Origin: Rhodospirillaceae bacterium
Lineage (GTDB): Bacteria > Pseudomonadota > Alphaproteobacteria > UBA2966
DNA length: 44,800 nt
Reading direction: 5' to 3'
Assembly: GCA_002690215.1 (NCBI GenBank)
Contig: NZDS01000040.1
Coordinates: forward strand, 8,505-53,304
Shown here: piece by piece, positions 7,608 through 15,580 of the stretch
How the letters are laid out: the number at the start of each line of letters is the position of its first letter
Numbering within the stretch: position 1 is the first letter of the stretch
Program-made: the position numbers and the translations under genes
Notes under the pieces: generated by a model
What the model was told of the DNA's origin: nothing
Database searches by the model: none
What the model saw: the letters and a program-made list of their open reading frames with translations, nothing else

Positions 7608-8551
7608 CGTCACGAATAGTCTATCTCGGTGCCCCCGAAGGCTTCACGGCACTCGCAGAGGTGATCGCCGGCCGGGCCAAACTTGAGCACGTGGAGGCTG
7701 AACCGACGGCCGTGGCCGAGGCACTGTTCGACGCCAGCGCGCTGCTCGATGCCTCGATGAAGGTGTATATCGACGACGGTATGATCGCCGCGGCACCGGA
7801 CCTCAAAGTCATCAGTTGTGCCACCACGGGATCGGACCACATCGACCGCGGCGAGGCTGAACGTCGCGGCATTCCGATCCATACGTTGCGCGAGGATCGC
7901 GAACTTCTGCAAAACATCACGCCGGCGGCCGAGCTATCCTGGGCACTCGTGCTGGCTGCCGCACGCCGCCTGCCGGCCGCCCTCGCCCACACCCGCGAGG
8001 GCGGTTGGACTCGTGAGAACTTCCCTGGCCTGATGCTGCACGGCAAGCGCCTCGGTCTCATCGGTTGCGGCCGCATCGGCGGTTGGATGGCGCGCTACGG
8101 CCAGGCCTTCGGTATGACTGTGGTGGGGTATGACCCCTTCATCGACACTTGGCCTGAGGGGATCCAACCAACCGGCCTCAAGGAACTTTTCGAGAGCTGC
8201 GACGTGATATCCGTCCACGTCCACTTGAGCGACGAAACCAGCGGCCTGGTTTCGGCCGAGCTGCTGGCCGGCATCAAGCCCGGCGCTATTTTCATCAACA
8301 CTTCGCGAGGCGCCATCGCCGACGAGGCGGCGCTGCTCGAGGCCCTGGAAAGCGGGCGCCTGGGCGCTGCCGGCCTGGACGTACTGGAGGGCGAGCCCGA
8401 GATTGCAGACCATCCGCTGATCGCCTACGCCCGCAGCCACGACAATCTGCTGATCACACCGCACTGCGGCGGCTTCAGTCCCGATGCCGTGCGCCGGGTC
8501 TGCCAGCGCGCCGCCGAGAAGATCCTCGCCGCCCTGGGACTCGATACCTGA
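7604..8551 (+). CDS. D-isomer-specific 2-hydroxyacid dehydrogenase
   Basis: An NAD(P)-dependent oxidoreductase interconverting a 2-keto acid and a D-2-hydroxy acid. The 315-residue product has the nucleotide-binding motif GLIGCGRIGG at about 149-158 with the acidic partner in GYDPF. The catalytic arginine is in FINTSRGAIADE, the glutamate in VLEGEPE and the histidine in TPHCGGFSPDA, so the active site looks complete. It resembles phosphoglycerate-dehydrogenase-type members, but the substrate cannot be read off. It sits between the methyltransferase and the ThDP enzyme with ATGA and TGATG overlaps, which suggests that these enzymes act in one pathway tied to the sugar acid. Confidence 0.87.
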   Translation: MTSRIVYLGAPEGFTALAEVIAGRAKLEHVEAEPTAVAEALFDASALLDASMKVYIDDGMIAAAPDLKVISCATTGSDHIDRGEAERRGIPIHTLREDRELLQNITPAAELSWALVLAAARRLPAALAHTREGGWTRENFPGLMLHGKRLGLIGCGRIGGWMARYGQAFGMTVVGYDPFIDTWPEGIQPTGLKELFESCDVISVHVHLSDETSGLVSAELLAGIKPGAIFINTSRGAIADEAALLEALESGRLGAAGLDVLEGEPEIADHPLIAYARSHDNLLITPHCGGFSPDAVRRVCQRAAEKILAALGLDT

Positions 8552-10068
8552 TGGCGGCGTTCGATACCCTGGCCCAGGAAATGGCGGGCCACGGGCCCGT
8601 TTTCGGCATTCCCGGCGGCGGCACCAGTCTCGAACTGTTGGATGCCCTGGAGCGCCAGGGCACGGCCTTTCATCTCAGCCACCACGAAGCGGCGGCAGCC
8701 ATCATGGCCGGCACCATGGGCCGGCTTTCGGGCCGAGCCGGGCTGGCGCTGACTATCAAGGGACCGGGGTTGGCCAACCTGGTGCCGGGCCTGGCCGCCT
8801 GCTGGTTCGAATCCTTCCCCCTTGTGGCGTTGTGCGAGGCCTTGCCGGCCGGCGTCGACTGGAGCCAACGCCACAAGGGCATCGATCACGCCACCCTGGT
8901 AGCCGCCGTGAGCAAGGGGCGTTATGGCCTGGGGGAAGATGGGGGCGAAGACTCTTTTTCGAACGCTGCAGCTCTGGCAGCGGCCGAGGTGCCGGGCCCG
9001 GTGGTGCTGGAACTGGTAGCCGGCGAAGTGGCGGCCGAGCCCGGCGGCTTCGGGGCCCTGGCTTATGAATCAGTCATCGCCGCCGTGGAAAAGGCCGAAC
9101 GCCCCCTGGTCATTGCCGGCAGCCTGGCGCTGCGGGCCGGCTGGACGATGGCGCTGGCGGGCCTCGAGGTGCCGGTGTTTTGCACCGCCGCGGCCAAGGG
9201 TGTGATCGACGAAACTGCCTTTCCCGCGGCCGGGGTCTATACCGGGGTGGGGCTGGAGAAGACGCCCGAAAGCTGCCTCCTGCCGGCCGCCGACTTGGTG
9301 GTCGGTCTCGGCCTCAGACCGCAGGAGGTGCTGGCCGCCAAACCCTTCGCCTGCGACGCCGTCAACCTCGACGATGCGGCCTCCAGCCTGGTCTTCGATT
9401 TCGCGGCCAGCGACGGTTGCCACGTCGCCGAGGAAGTGTTTGCCGCACTGGCGGAAAAATCCTGGGGCCAGGATCTGCTGTCCGAGGCGCTGGCTAACCT
9501 CGACGCCCATCTCGGCACCAGCCAGCCGGCCCGGGCCCTGGCCGCCGTCGAGCGCCGCTTCGACGAGGTGCGGGCGGTCTTCGACACGGGCTACTTCTGC
9601 ACCATCGGCGAGCACGCCTGGCGGCCGCGAAAGCCTGCGCACTGCCTGATGGCGGGGCAGGGGCGCACCATGGGCACGTCAATTCCCATGGCCATCGCGG
9701 CGGCACTTCACGATCGCCTGCCTACCGTCACCGTGGTCGGTGACGGCGGTATCGGTATGCACGTAGCGGAACTCAAGCTGGCGGCGGCCGAGAAGCTACC
9801 TCTACTGGTGTTGCTGATCAGTGACGGCGGTTTTGGCTCGGTGCGCACCCGCGCCCTGGCCGACGGCCTCACAGAGACGCCTCTGCTGATCTCCGAACCA
9901 TCCTGGCTGGCTGCGTTGGAAGGTCTGGGTTTGCCTGGCACACGGGTCGAGGGCGAAGCGGCGTTGGGTGATGCGCTGGACGCCTGGGATCCCGCCTCGG
10001 GTCCGGCCTACATCGAATTTCCCTGCGACCCCGAGGCCTACCAGGCCATGGTCGCCGGTCTGAGGTAA
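8551..10068 (+). CDS. Thiamine-diphosphate-dependent enzyme (acetolactate synthase/decarboxylase superfamily)
   Basis: A 505-residue ThDP enzyme that should decarboxylate or ligate a 2-keto acid in the cytoplasm. The N-terminal PYR domain has the cofactor-activating glutamate in HHEAAAA (E46) and the G-rich GPGLANLVPGLA. The C-terminal PP domain has the ThDP/Mg motif GDGG (397-400), ending 27 residues later in SDGGFG, where NN is more usual. It is somewhat shorter than biosynthetic acetolactate synthase (about 550-590) and has no small-subunit gene beside it, so a role in branched-chain amino acid synthesis is unlikely. The position in the nonulosonate block suggests use of a keto acid linked to that pathway. 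The reaction is unknown. It overlaps the dehydrogenase stop by one base. Confidence 0.83.
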   Translation: MAAFDTLAQEMAGHGPVFGIPGGGTSLELLDALERQGTAFHLSHHEAAAAIMAGTMGRLSGRAGLALTIKGPGLANLVPGLAACWFESFPLVALCEALPAGVDWSQRHKGIDHATLVAAVSKGRYGLGEDGGEDSFSNAAALAAAEVPGPVVLELVAGEVAAEPGGFGALAYESVIAAVEKAERPLVIAGSLALRAGWTMALAGLEVPVFCTAAAKGVIDETAFPAAGVYTGVGLEKTPESCLLPAADLVVGLGLRPQEVLAAKPFACDAVNLDDAASSLVFDFAASDGCHVAEEVFAALAEKSWGQDLLSEALANLDAHLGTSQPARALAAVERRFDEVRAVFDTGYFCTIGEHAWRPRKPAHCLMAGQGRTMGTSIPMAIAAALHDRLPTVTVVGDGGIGMHVAELKLAAAEKLPLLVLLISDGGFGSVRTRALADGLTETPLLISEPSWLAALEGLGLPGTRVEGEAALGDALDAWDPASGPAYIEFPCDPEAYQAMVAGLR

Positions 10069-10072
10069 GGCT

Positions 10073-11074
10073 GTGGCGGAACGACACATTCTGGTCATTG
10101 GTAGTGGCAGCGTCGGTCAGCGCCACGCCGCCAACCTGGCGGCGTTGGGCTGCCTTATTTCCTGTCTCGATCCGCGCCACGACCGGCGCGCTGAACTGGC
10201 CGCGGCAACGCCGGTGGTGGGCGCTTACGGCGACCTGCCAACGGCGCTGGGCGACCCCAGTCTGGACGGCGTGGTGATTGGCTCGCCGACCAAGTTCCAC
10301 GTCCGCCAGGCCCAAGCAGCATTGGCCGCGGGCTTGCCGGTGCTTTTGGAAAAACCCGTGTCTCCGGGCGCTGCCGAGGCCCAGGCCCTGGCCGCGGCGG
10401 TTGCAGAATCAAACGTCCCGCTGCTGCTGGGCTACACTTGGCGTTGGTGGCCGCCGCTGGTGGAAGCGAAACGCCTGTTGGCCGAAGGTGCGCTCGGCCG
10501 GCTCAACCACGTGCGCTTCGTGATGGCGGCGCACCTGGCGGATTGGCATCCCTGGGAGCCCTATCAGGACTGGTTCATGTCGAGCCGCGAGTTGGGCGGC
10601 GGAGCGCTCCTGGACGAAAGCCATTGGATCGACCAGGCGCTGTGGTTGTTCGGCCTGCCCGAGAGCGTCTTCGCGCGCATCGACAAGCTCAGCGAGCTGG
10701 AAATCGATGCCGACGACAACGTCGATCTGTTGCTGAATTATGCGTCTGGTCCGCGGGTCTCCATCCACCTCGATCTGCACGCCCGGCCGCACGAGAAGAC
10801 CATCAAGTTCGTCGGCGAAAAGGGCACGCTTTTGTGGACCGCCGATCCCAACCGCTTAGCTATGGGCCGGGAGATTGCCGATACCTGGCAGGAAACACCT
10901 TTCGATTGCCAGCGCAACGACATGTTCGTGGCTGTGGCCCAGGAGTTCCTGGCTGTGCTCAACGGGCAATCGCCAAGCTGCACGATTGCCGACGGCCTGG
11001 CCGTCATGGAGGTCATCGAAGCCGCCCGGCAAAGCCATGCCGAGGGCCGTCTGGTGACACTGGGGGACGGCTGA
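10073..11074 (+). CDS. Gfo/Idh/MocA-family oxidoreductase
   Basis: An NAD(P)-dependent sugar or cyclitol oxidoreductase of 333 residues. The Rossmann motif GSGSVG is at 10-15 and the family EKP motif at 93-95. A C-terminal alpha/beta domain follows, with GGGALLDESHWIDQALWLFG, which contains the histidine region typical of the family's catalytic site. The start is GTG at 10073, preceded by GAGGTAAGG at 10062-10070. Family members occur in nonulosonate and amino-sugar clusters of flagellin glycosylation islands; here it lies directly before the CMP-sugar synthetase with a TGATG overlap. The substrate is inferred to be a nucleotide- or free-sugar intermediate. Confidence 0.86.
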   Translation: MAERHILVIGSGSVGQRHAANLAALGCLISCLDPRHDRRAELAAATPVVGAYGDLPTALGDPSLDGVVIGSPTKFHVRQAQAALAAGLPVLLEKPVSPGAAEAQALAAAVAESNVPLLLGYTWRWWPPLVEAKRLLAEGALGRLNHVRFVMAAHLADWHPWEPYQDWFMSSRELGGGALLDESHWIDQALWLFGLPESVFARIDKLSELEIDADDNVDLLLNYASGPRVSIHLDLHARPHEKTIKFVGEKGTLLWTADPNRLAMGREIADTWQETPFDCQRNDMFVAVAQEFLAVLNGQSPSCTIADGLAVMEVIEAARQSHAEGRLVTLGDG

Positions 11075-11796
11075 TGAGCTGGAACGGACACAGTGTTCTC
11101 GCTGTTGTGCCGGCCCGCGGCGGCTCCAAGTCGATCAAGCGCAAGAACCTGCGCCAAGTCGGGGGGCATTCGCTGATCGGCCATGTTGGTGGGGTTTGCG
11201 CGGCACTTCCTTGGCTCGACCATGCTCTCATTTCGACGGATGACGAGGAGATGGCGGTTGAGGCCCGGGCCGCCGGTCTCGACGCCTTTTTCCTGCGCCC
11301 ACCCGAACTTTCCCACGACAGCGCCACGTCGATCGAGGCCTGGCGCCATGCCTTGCATGCGGCTGAGGATCACTATGGAACCGAGTTCGCCTTTACGATC
11401 CTCCTGGAGCCGACCAGTCCTTTGCGGCGCCCCGGCGACGTCACTGCCACTCTCGGAAAGGTCATCGATGACGGCTTTCCCGCCGCCGCGACCGTGAGCC
11501 CCACACCTGGCTCCTACACACCCCACAAGACCTTGACCCGAGGCCAAGACGGCCGGCTTGGCTTTTATGTCGAGGACGGCGCGCTCTTTTCGATTCGCCA
11601 GAAGATCCCGGATTATTACCACCGCAACGGCGTCTGTTATGCCGCGGCGCGATCGGCGCTGCTGGATGAGCGCCACCGAAACCTGCTCGAGGAGCGCTGC
11701 TTCGGCGTGGTCATCGAAAGGCCGTTGGTCAACATCGACGACCCCTTCGATCTCGATCTGGCCGAATGGCTGATGGCACGTGAGGCAGATGCCTGA
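11074..11796 (+). CDS. neuA: CMP-sialic/nonulosonic acid synthetase (NeuA-like cytidylyltransferase)
   Basis: Predicted to activate the NeuB product with CTP to give the CMP-sugar used by a glycosyltransferase. The 240-residue product begins with VVPARGGSKSIKRKNL (11-26), the signature of CMP-NeuAc synthetases, and contains LLEPTSPLRRPGD and a late INIDDPFD-like segment (VNIDDPFDLDLAEW). The ATG at 11074 shares its first base with the upstream stop (TGATG); the open frame extends further upstream but that part overlaps the oxidoreductase gene and lacks similarity. It is distinct from kdsB at 39210, which serves KDO. With neuC and neuB it makes a complete route to CMP-nonulosonate. Confidence 0.88.
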   Translation: MSWNGHSVLAVVPARGGSKSIKRKNLRQVGGHSLIGHVGGVCAALPWLDHALISTDDEEMAVEARAAGLDAFFLRPPELSHDSATSIEAWRHALHAAEDHYGTEFAFTILLEPTSPLRRPGDVTATLGKVIDDGFPAAATVSPTPGSYTPHKTLTRGQDGRLGFYVEDGALFSIRQKIPDYYHRNGVCYAAARSALLDERHRNLLEERCFGVVIERPLVNIDDPFDLDLAEWLMAREADA

Positions 11797-12622
11797 GAGC
11801 CCCACCACACCCATCTTCATTGGCGGCCTTTTCAAGTCCGGCACCAGCCTATTGCGCGCCATGCTGGGCCAGCACCCCAACATAGCGGCCGGGCTCGAGA
11901 CCAACTGGTTCGAGGTCGACTGGCCGGCCGGCCGGGGGCGGGGCGGCGAGCCACTGGCCGACTATGTCGGCCGCACCGGCAGCTTCTTCGGCTTTGATCC
12001 CAGCGCTGCCGAAGTCCTGGCCGGGAAATCCACTGACGTCGTGGCCTTTGTCGACGGTCTGCTTGGCGGTTATGCGAACCGACTGGGCAAGCGCCGCTGG
12101 GCCGAAAAGACGCCCGGCAACATCCTGCATGTGGCGCGCATCCGCGAGGCCTGGCCCGGCGCCCGGATCCTGCATATCGTGCGCGACCCGCGCGATGTCT
12201 TCGCTTCGTTGCGACAAGCCCGCAAATGGGATACCGCGGCAGAATTCGGAGCCCGCTGGTGCGCCTTTCTCGGCGCCGCCGCAGCCGTCAGGGGGACCGA
12301 CTTACTGGAGCTCCGATACGAGGACCTGGTAACCAACCCGGAAGCCACCATGAGGCGGGTACTGGAGCATCTGGAAGAGCCCTGGCAGCCCGAGGTCGCC
12401 TGTTTTTCCGGTCAGGCCGAGGACTTCGATCGCGTGCTGGCCGCCACCGGCAAGGCCAGCACGACACTTGAGCGCCTGCGTGAGCCGCTCACGGAGCGCC
12501 GTGTCGGCATTTGGCAGGGCCTGATCCCCGACGATGAGCTGGCCGGGCTGCGTGCCGCCGCCGTCGAGCACGGCCTCGGTGATCTTTACGACCGCATCGT
12601 CAGCCAGACGCCGGGCGAATGA
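11789..12622 (+). CDS. PAPS-dependent sulfotransferase, copy 1
   Basis: Probably transfers sulfate from PAPS to a glycan hydroxyl. The 277-residue product shows the 5'-phosphosulfate loop as IGGLFKSGTSLLRAML near the N-terminus and the 3'-phosphate motif as LHIVRDPRDVFASL in the middle, both hallmarks of the sulfotransferase fold. The ATG at 11789 is preferred, overlapping neuA by eight bases; a GTG at 11780 would add three residues. A second, divergent sulfotransferase gene lies at 20167. No PAPS synthesis genes are present in the window. The acceptor is inferred to be the surface polysaccharide of this locus. Confidence 0.82.
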   Translation: MPESPTTPIFIGGLFKSGTSLLRAMLGQHPNIAAGLETNWFEVDWPAGRGRGGEPLADYVGRTGSFFGFDPSAAEVLAGKSTDVVAFVDGLLGGYANRLGKRRWAEKTPGNILHVARIREAWPGARILHIVRDPRDVFASLRQARKWDTAAEFGARWCAFLGAAAAVRGTDLLELRYEDLVTNPEATMRRVLEHLEEPWQPEVACFSGQAEDFDRVLAATGKASTTLERLREPLTERRVGIWQGLIPDDELAGLRAAAVEHGLGDLYDRIVSQTPGE

Positions 12623-12626
12623 CGCC

Positions 12627-13559
12627 ATGTCAGAGCGCCTCCTCTTCATCAACTACCACTACATCCGCGACCCGGCGCAATACGTCCATCCCGGCATTCA
12701 TCCCCTGGCCATGACCGACTTTGCGGCCCAAGTGGATTGGCTGGCAGAGCGCTATCACATGGCGACGCCCGAGGAAGCCGAAGGCTTCGTTGGCGGGCGG
12801 GCCAGCCTGCCCGGTCCCAGTGTCGTCCTTACCTTCGACGACGGCATGCTCGACCACCAGAGGGCGGCCCGCGAGGTGCTGGGCCCGCGCGGCATCCGGT
12901 CGGTCTTTTTCGTCAGCTCCAAGCCGCTGGTCGAGCACCAGGCCGTGATGGTGCATAAAATTCACTGGCTGCGAGCGACCAGCGAGCCGGCCGAGTTTCA
13001 CCGTGCTTTCATGGCTTTGTTGCCAGCGGAATGGAGACCTGACGAAGATCCCGAGATGGCCGCGAAGGCGGCCCGCATCTACGTCTACGACAGCCCCGAG
13101 GATGGCCGTCTCAAATACCTCATCAACTTCGTCCTGCCGTATGCCTTGATGGATGAGATATCGAGCGGCCTGCTGGCCCAACGCGACGTCAGCGAAGCAC
13201 AGTTCTGTGACGATCTCTACATGACCGAAGGCGCCATCAAGGCTTTGTGCCAGGCCGGCCACCGCATCGGCGCCCATGGCCACAGCCATGCCCCCTTCAC
13301 TCGGCTGGGGGATGCGCTTGCCGCCGACATCGAAAGCAATATCGCCTGCCTGACCGACATCGGCGGCGAACGTCCGCGCTGGGTTTCCTACCCCTATGGC
13401 CGCGACTGGGCCATCCCCGACAACGCCTCCGGATTCTGTGATCGCTTCGGATTCGATGTCGGCCTGACATTGGCCGTGGGCTGGAATCAGGGGGTCCTGG
13501 AGCCCTTCGCCCTCAAGCGCATCAACACCAACGAAGTCGCCGAGGTCTGCGATGCCTAA
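12627..13559 (+). CDS. Polysaccharide deacetylase (NodB-homology, carbohydrate esterase 4)
   Basis: Likely removes N- or O-acetyl groups from a glycan. Motif 1 is present as VVLTFDDG (about 66-73), giving the catalytic base and metal-binding aspartates. Motif 2 is HGHSH at about 217-221, giving the metal-binding histidines. The 310-residue product has an unusually long insert between these motifs compared with minimal NodB domains, and no signal peptide is evident, so it may act in the cytoplasm on a precursor. The ATG at 12627 lies four bases after the sulfotransferase stop. Its stop overlaps that of a convergent minus-strand methyltransferase gene. Confidence 0.82.
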   Translation: MSERLLFINYHYIRDPAQYVHPGIHPLAMTDFAAQVDWLAERYHMATPEEAEGFVGGRASLPGPSVVLTFDDGMLDHQRAAREVLGPRGIRSVFFVSSKPLVEHQAVMVHKIHWLRATSEPAEFHRAFMALLPAEWRPDEDPEMAAKAARIYVYDSPEDGRLKYLINFVLPYALMDEISSGLLAQRDVSEAQFCDDLYMTEGAIKALCQAGHRIGAHGHSHAPFTRLGDALAADIESNIACLTDIGGERPRWVSYPYGRDWAIPDNASGFCDRFGFDVGLTLAVGWNQGVLEPFALKRINTNEVAEVCDA

Positions 13560-14134
13560 ATTCGGTCGCGGCAGCGGTAATAAATCTTCTGGTAGCCGGC
13601 GCCGCGGCGCAGAACGGGAATCAGGTACATGAGGCCGGCCAGCAGCGGCGAGAGAATGGTCTCAAAGGCCGAGAGGGCGCCGTATTTGGCCTTGTGCACG
13701 TCGCCGAAGCTGTTGGCCAGCAGCTCGTCGATCTCGGTCTCGAATGCGAAGGCGCGTTTCGAGATGTTGAAGACCAGCGCCCCACCCGGCCGCACCATGG
13801 CGACCAGGGCACGGGTGGCCGCGACGGTTTTCTCGACGGCAAAAAAGCGATTGTTCATGACCTGGACGCAAAGCACGAAGTCGCCCTCTATTCCTGTGAC
13901 CTCTTCCAGGGCCGAACAATGGGTCTCGGCGTCGGGATGGTGGGCTTGGGCGGCGGCCAGGCGCTCGGCGTCGACATCGATGCCGAGGTACCGCCGGCTG
14001 GCGAACAAGGGCTTGTTCTGCATGTCGCCACAGCCCGCATCGATGCCCACCTCGAGCCCTTGGCTGAGCCGCAGGTCGCGCCAGAGAAAGAAGTACAAAA
14101 GCTGTTTGGCGGGCTTTTTCGAGAGCCGAAACAT
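13556..14134 (-). CDS. Class I SAM-dependent methyltransferase (antisense to the operon)
   Basis: A 192-residue methyltransferase domain with the motif I region VGIDAGCGDMQN followed by YLGIDVDAERL, and a later VRPGGALVFNIS, the usual post-motif II pattern. The ATG at 14134 has AAGGGA (complement of 14140-14145) five bases upstream, which fixes the start; the longer open frame upstream runs antisense to the next gene. The C-terminal third is hydrophobic (LLAGLMYLIPVL), so membrane contact is possible. It is convergent with the deacetylase gene, with stops overlapping by four bases, and divergent from the first GT-B gene, 36 bp away. Target unknown. Confidence 0.8.
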   Translation of the reverse strand: MFRLSKKPAKQLLYFFLWRDLRLSQGLEVGIDAGCGDMQNKPLFASRRYLGIDVDAERLAAAQAHHPDAETHCSALEEVTGIEGDFVLCVQVMNNRFFAVEKTVAATRALVAMVRPGGALVFNISKRAFAFETEIDELLANSFGDVHKAKYGALSAFETILSPLLAGLMYLIPVLRRGAGYQKIYYRCRDRI

Positions 14135-14170
14135 GGGGGTCCCTTTGCCGGGGCGCCGCGAGGGTAGCCA

Positions 14171-15580
14171 ATGGGCGGCGTTCCTGTCCACCACGGGAGC
14201 CGCAAGGTGATCTTGGAAAGCTTCCCTTACCGCTTGCGCCGCAAGCTGGCGACCAAACTTTTGGGCCGGCCGCTCAGCCGACTGGCCGCGGCCGGCCGCG
14301 CCGGCCCGGCGGCCCGCCTGATGCAGAGCCAGTTGGTGACGCTGGCCGAGCCCAGCTTCTCCACCGGTGCCGTGACGGCATTGATGCTGCCCAAGCCCGG
14401 CTTCAGCGAGGACATCATGGCCAGCCTCTGCCGCGACGGCCGTTTTCGCGTGCTGGCGTTGGACCGGGCCTATTCGAAATTTGTCTACCGGGCGTTCCTG
14501 CCCAAAACCGTGGACGACAACAACTACCGTTCTGCGGCGCCAGAGCACGATGACGCCAAGGCCGAGTTGAGGGAATTCTGGAGCAAGGCCTGGCCCACCC
14601 TTGGACGCGACATCGACGTGGTGCTGACCGGAAACTTCAGCTACCACGCGGAACAAGAGATGACGGCAGCGCTAGAAGCCCAAGGAACGCCGCTGGTGGC
14701 GCTGCACAAGGAGTGCCTGAAAAGCCCGGCACTCGAGACTTTTTACGAAGACGTCTATCGCCAGCGCAAGATCCCCTTCCAGGGCCGCCGAGTGGCCACC
14801 TACAACGCCATCGAGCGCGATATTCAGGTGCGGGCCGGCATGGTACCGCCGGAGCGTATCAGCGTTACCGGCATGGCACGCCTCGACCGTATTCACGCCT
14901 GGCGCCAAGACTTCGCCGGCGCCCGGCGGCGCACCGGCGCGCGGCCAAAGGCGTTGTTCATGTCGTTCAACCCGCGCACCGGAGCGCCCCTGATCTCGCG
15001 CAAGCTGCCGGGCCGACGCGAGATCCTCGACGAGGGCTTGGAGGCGCTGGGCTGGGACGGGCTGGTGCGCGACAGCCATGCCGCCATGGTGCGGCTGGCC
15101 GAGCGGGCGCCCGACATCGACGTGGTGATCAAAACAAAGGATCACGCCCGAGCGCTGGCGGTACTGGAGGAAAGCTTCGGCCAGGGCTTCAAGCCGCCGG
15201 CCAACCTCGATTTCGTGGTGGGCGGCGATCCCTTCGCTCAGATCACCGCCGCCGACGTGCTTTGCGGCTTCAATTCGACCTCGCTCTTCGAAGCCTTGGC
15301 CGCCAATGTGCCCGTTGTGCTGCCGCTGTTCGCCGAGGCTGCGGCGCCGGCCACCCAAGGCTACGTGGTCGACCTGGGCCGCGCCGCCGGCCGGGCCGCC
15401 AGTGTTGACGAACTGGTTGAGCGCCTGGCCGAAGGTGCCAGGGCCAACCACGCCGCCGGCCACGCCACGGAGCTGGCCGAGGATCAGGCCGCGGCCCTGG
15501 AGCACTGGCTGGGCAACGCTGATGGTGCCGCCGGCGCCCGCGTCGCGGCACTGGTGCACGAGGTGGCGACCGGCCCATGA
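14171..15580 (+). CDS. GT-B-like surface carbohydrate protein, tandem paralogue A
   Basis: An uncharacterised protein of 469 residues that resembles capsule/CDP-glycerol-type GT-B transferases in its C-terminal half. Recognisable stretches are LHKECLKSPALETFYED, VTGMARLDRIHAW and GGDPFAQITAADVLCGFNST followed by SLFEALAA, the last resembling the donor-phosphate loop of that superfamily. These stretches recur in the next gene, so the two arose by duplication. The product is soluble or peripheral by sequence. The ATG at 14171 is 36 bp from the divergent methyltransferase start; a later GTG near 14207 is possible. It overlaps the next gene by ATGA. Function inferred as glycosyl- or glycerophospho-transfer in polysaccharide assembly. 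Confidence 0.75.
   Translation: MGGVPVHHGSRKVILESFPYRLRRKLATKLLGRPLSRLAAAGRAGPAARLMQSQLVTLAEPSFSTGAVTALMLPKPGFSEDIMASLCRDGRFRVLALDRAYSKFVYRAFLPKTVDDNNYRSAAPEHDDAKAELREFWSKAWPTLGRDIDVVLTGNFSYHAEQEMTAALEAQGTPLVALHKECLKSPALETFYEDVYRQRKIPFQGRRVATYNAIERDIQVRAGMVPPERISVTGMARLDRIHAWRQDFAGARRRTGARPKALFMSFNPRTGAPLISRKLPGRREILDEGLEALGWDGLVRDSHAAMVRLAERAPDIDVVIKTKDHARALAVLEESFGQGFKPPANLDFVVGGDPFAQITAADVLCGFNSTSLFEALAANVPVVLPLFAEAAAPATQGYVVDLGRAAGRAASVDELVERLAEGARANHAAGHATELAEDQAAALEHWLGNADGAAGARVAALVHEVATGP

Noticed and set aside
8551-10068. Acetolactate synthase for branched-chain amino acid synthesis
   Set aside because: The protein is short for that role, has no regulatory subunit gene nearby and is embedded in a nonulosonate operon.
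10738-11904. Minus-strand open frame of 388 codons opposite the oxidoreductase and neuA-like genes
   Set aside because: No motif is recognisable, and it crosses gene boundaries of the well-supported plus-strand operon.
14135-14656. N-terminal extension of the minus-strand methyltransferase up to 14656
   Set aside because: The extension is antisense to the GT-B gene, lacks methyltransferase similarity, and the ATG at 14134 has a good Shine-Dalgarno.
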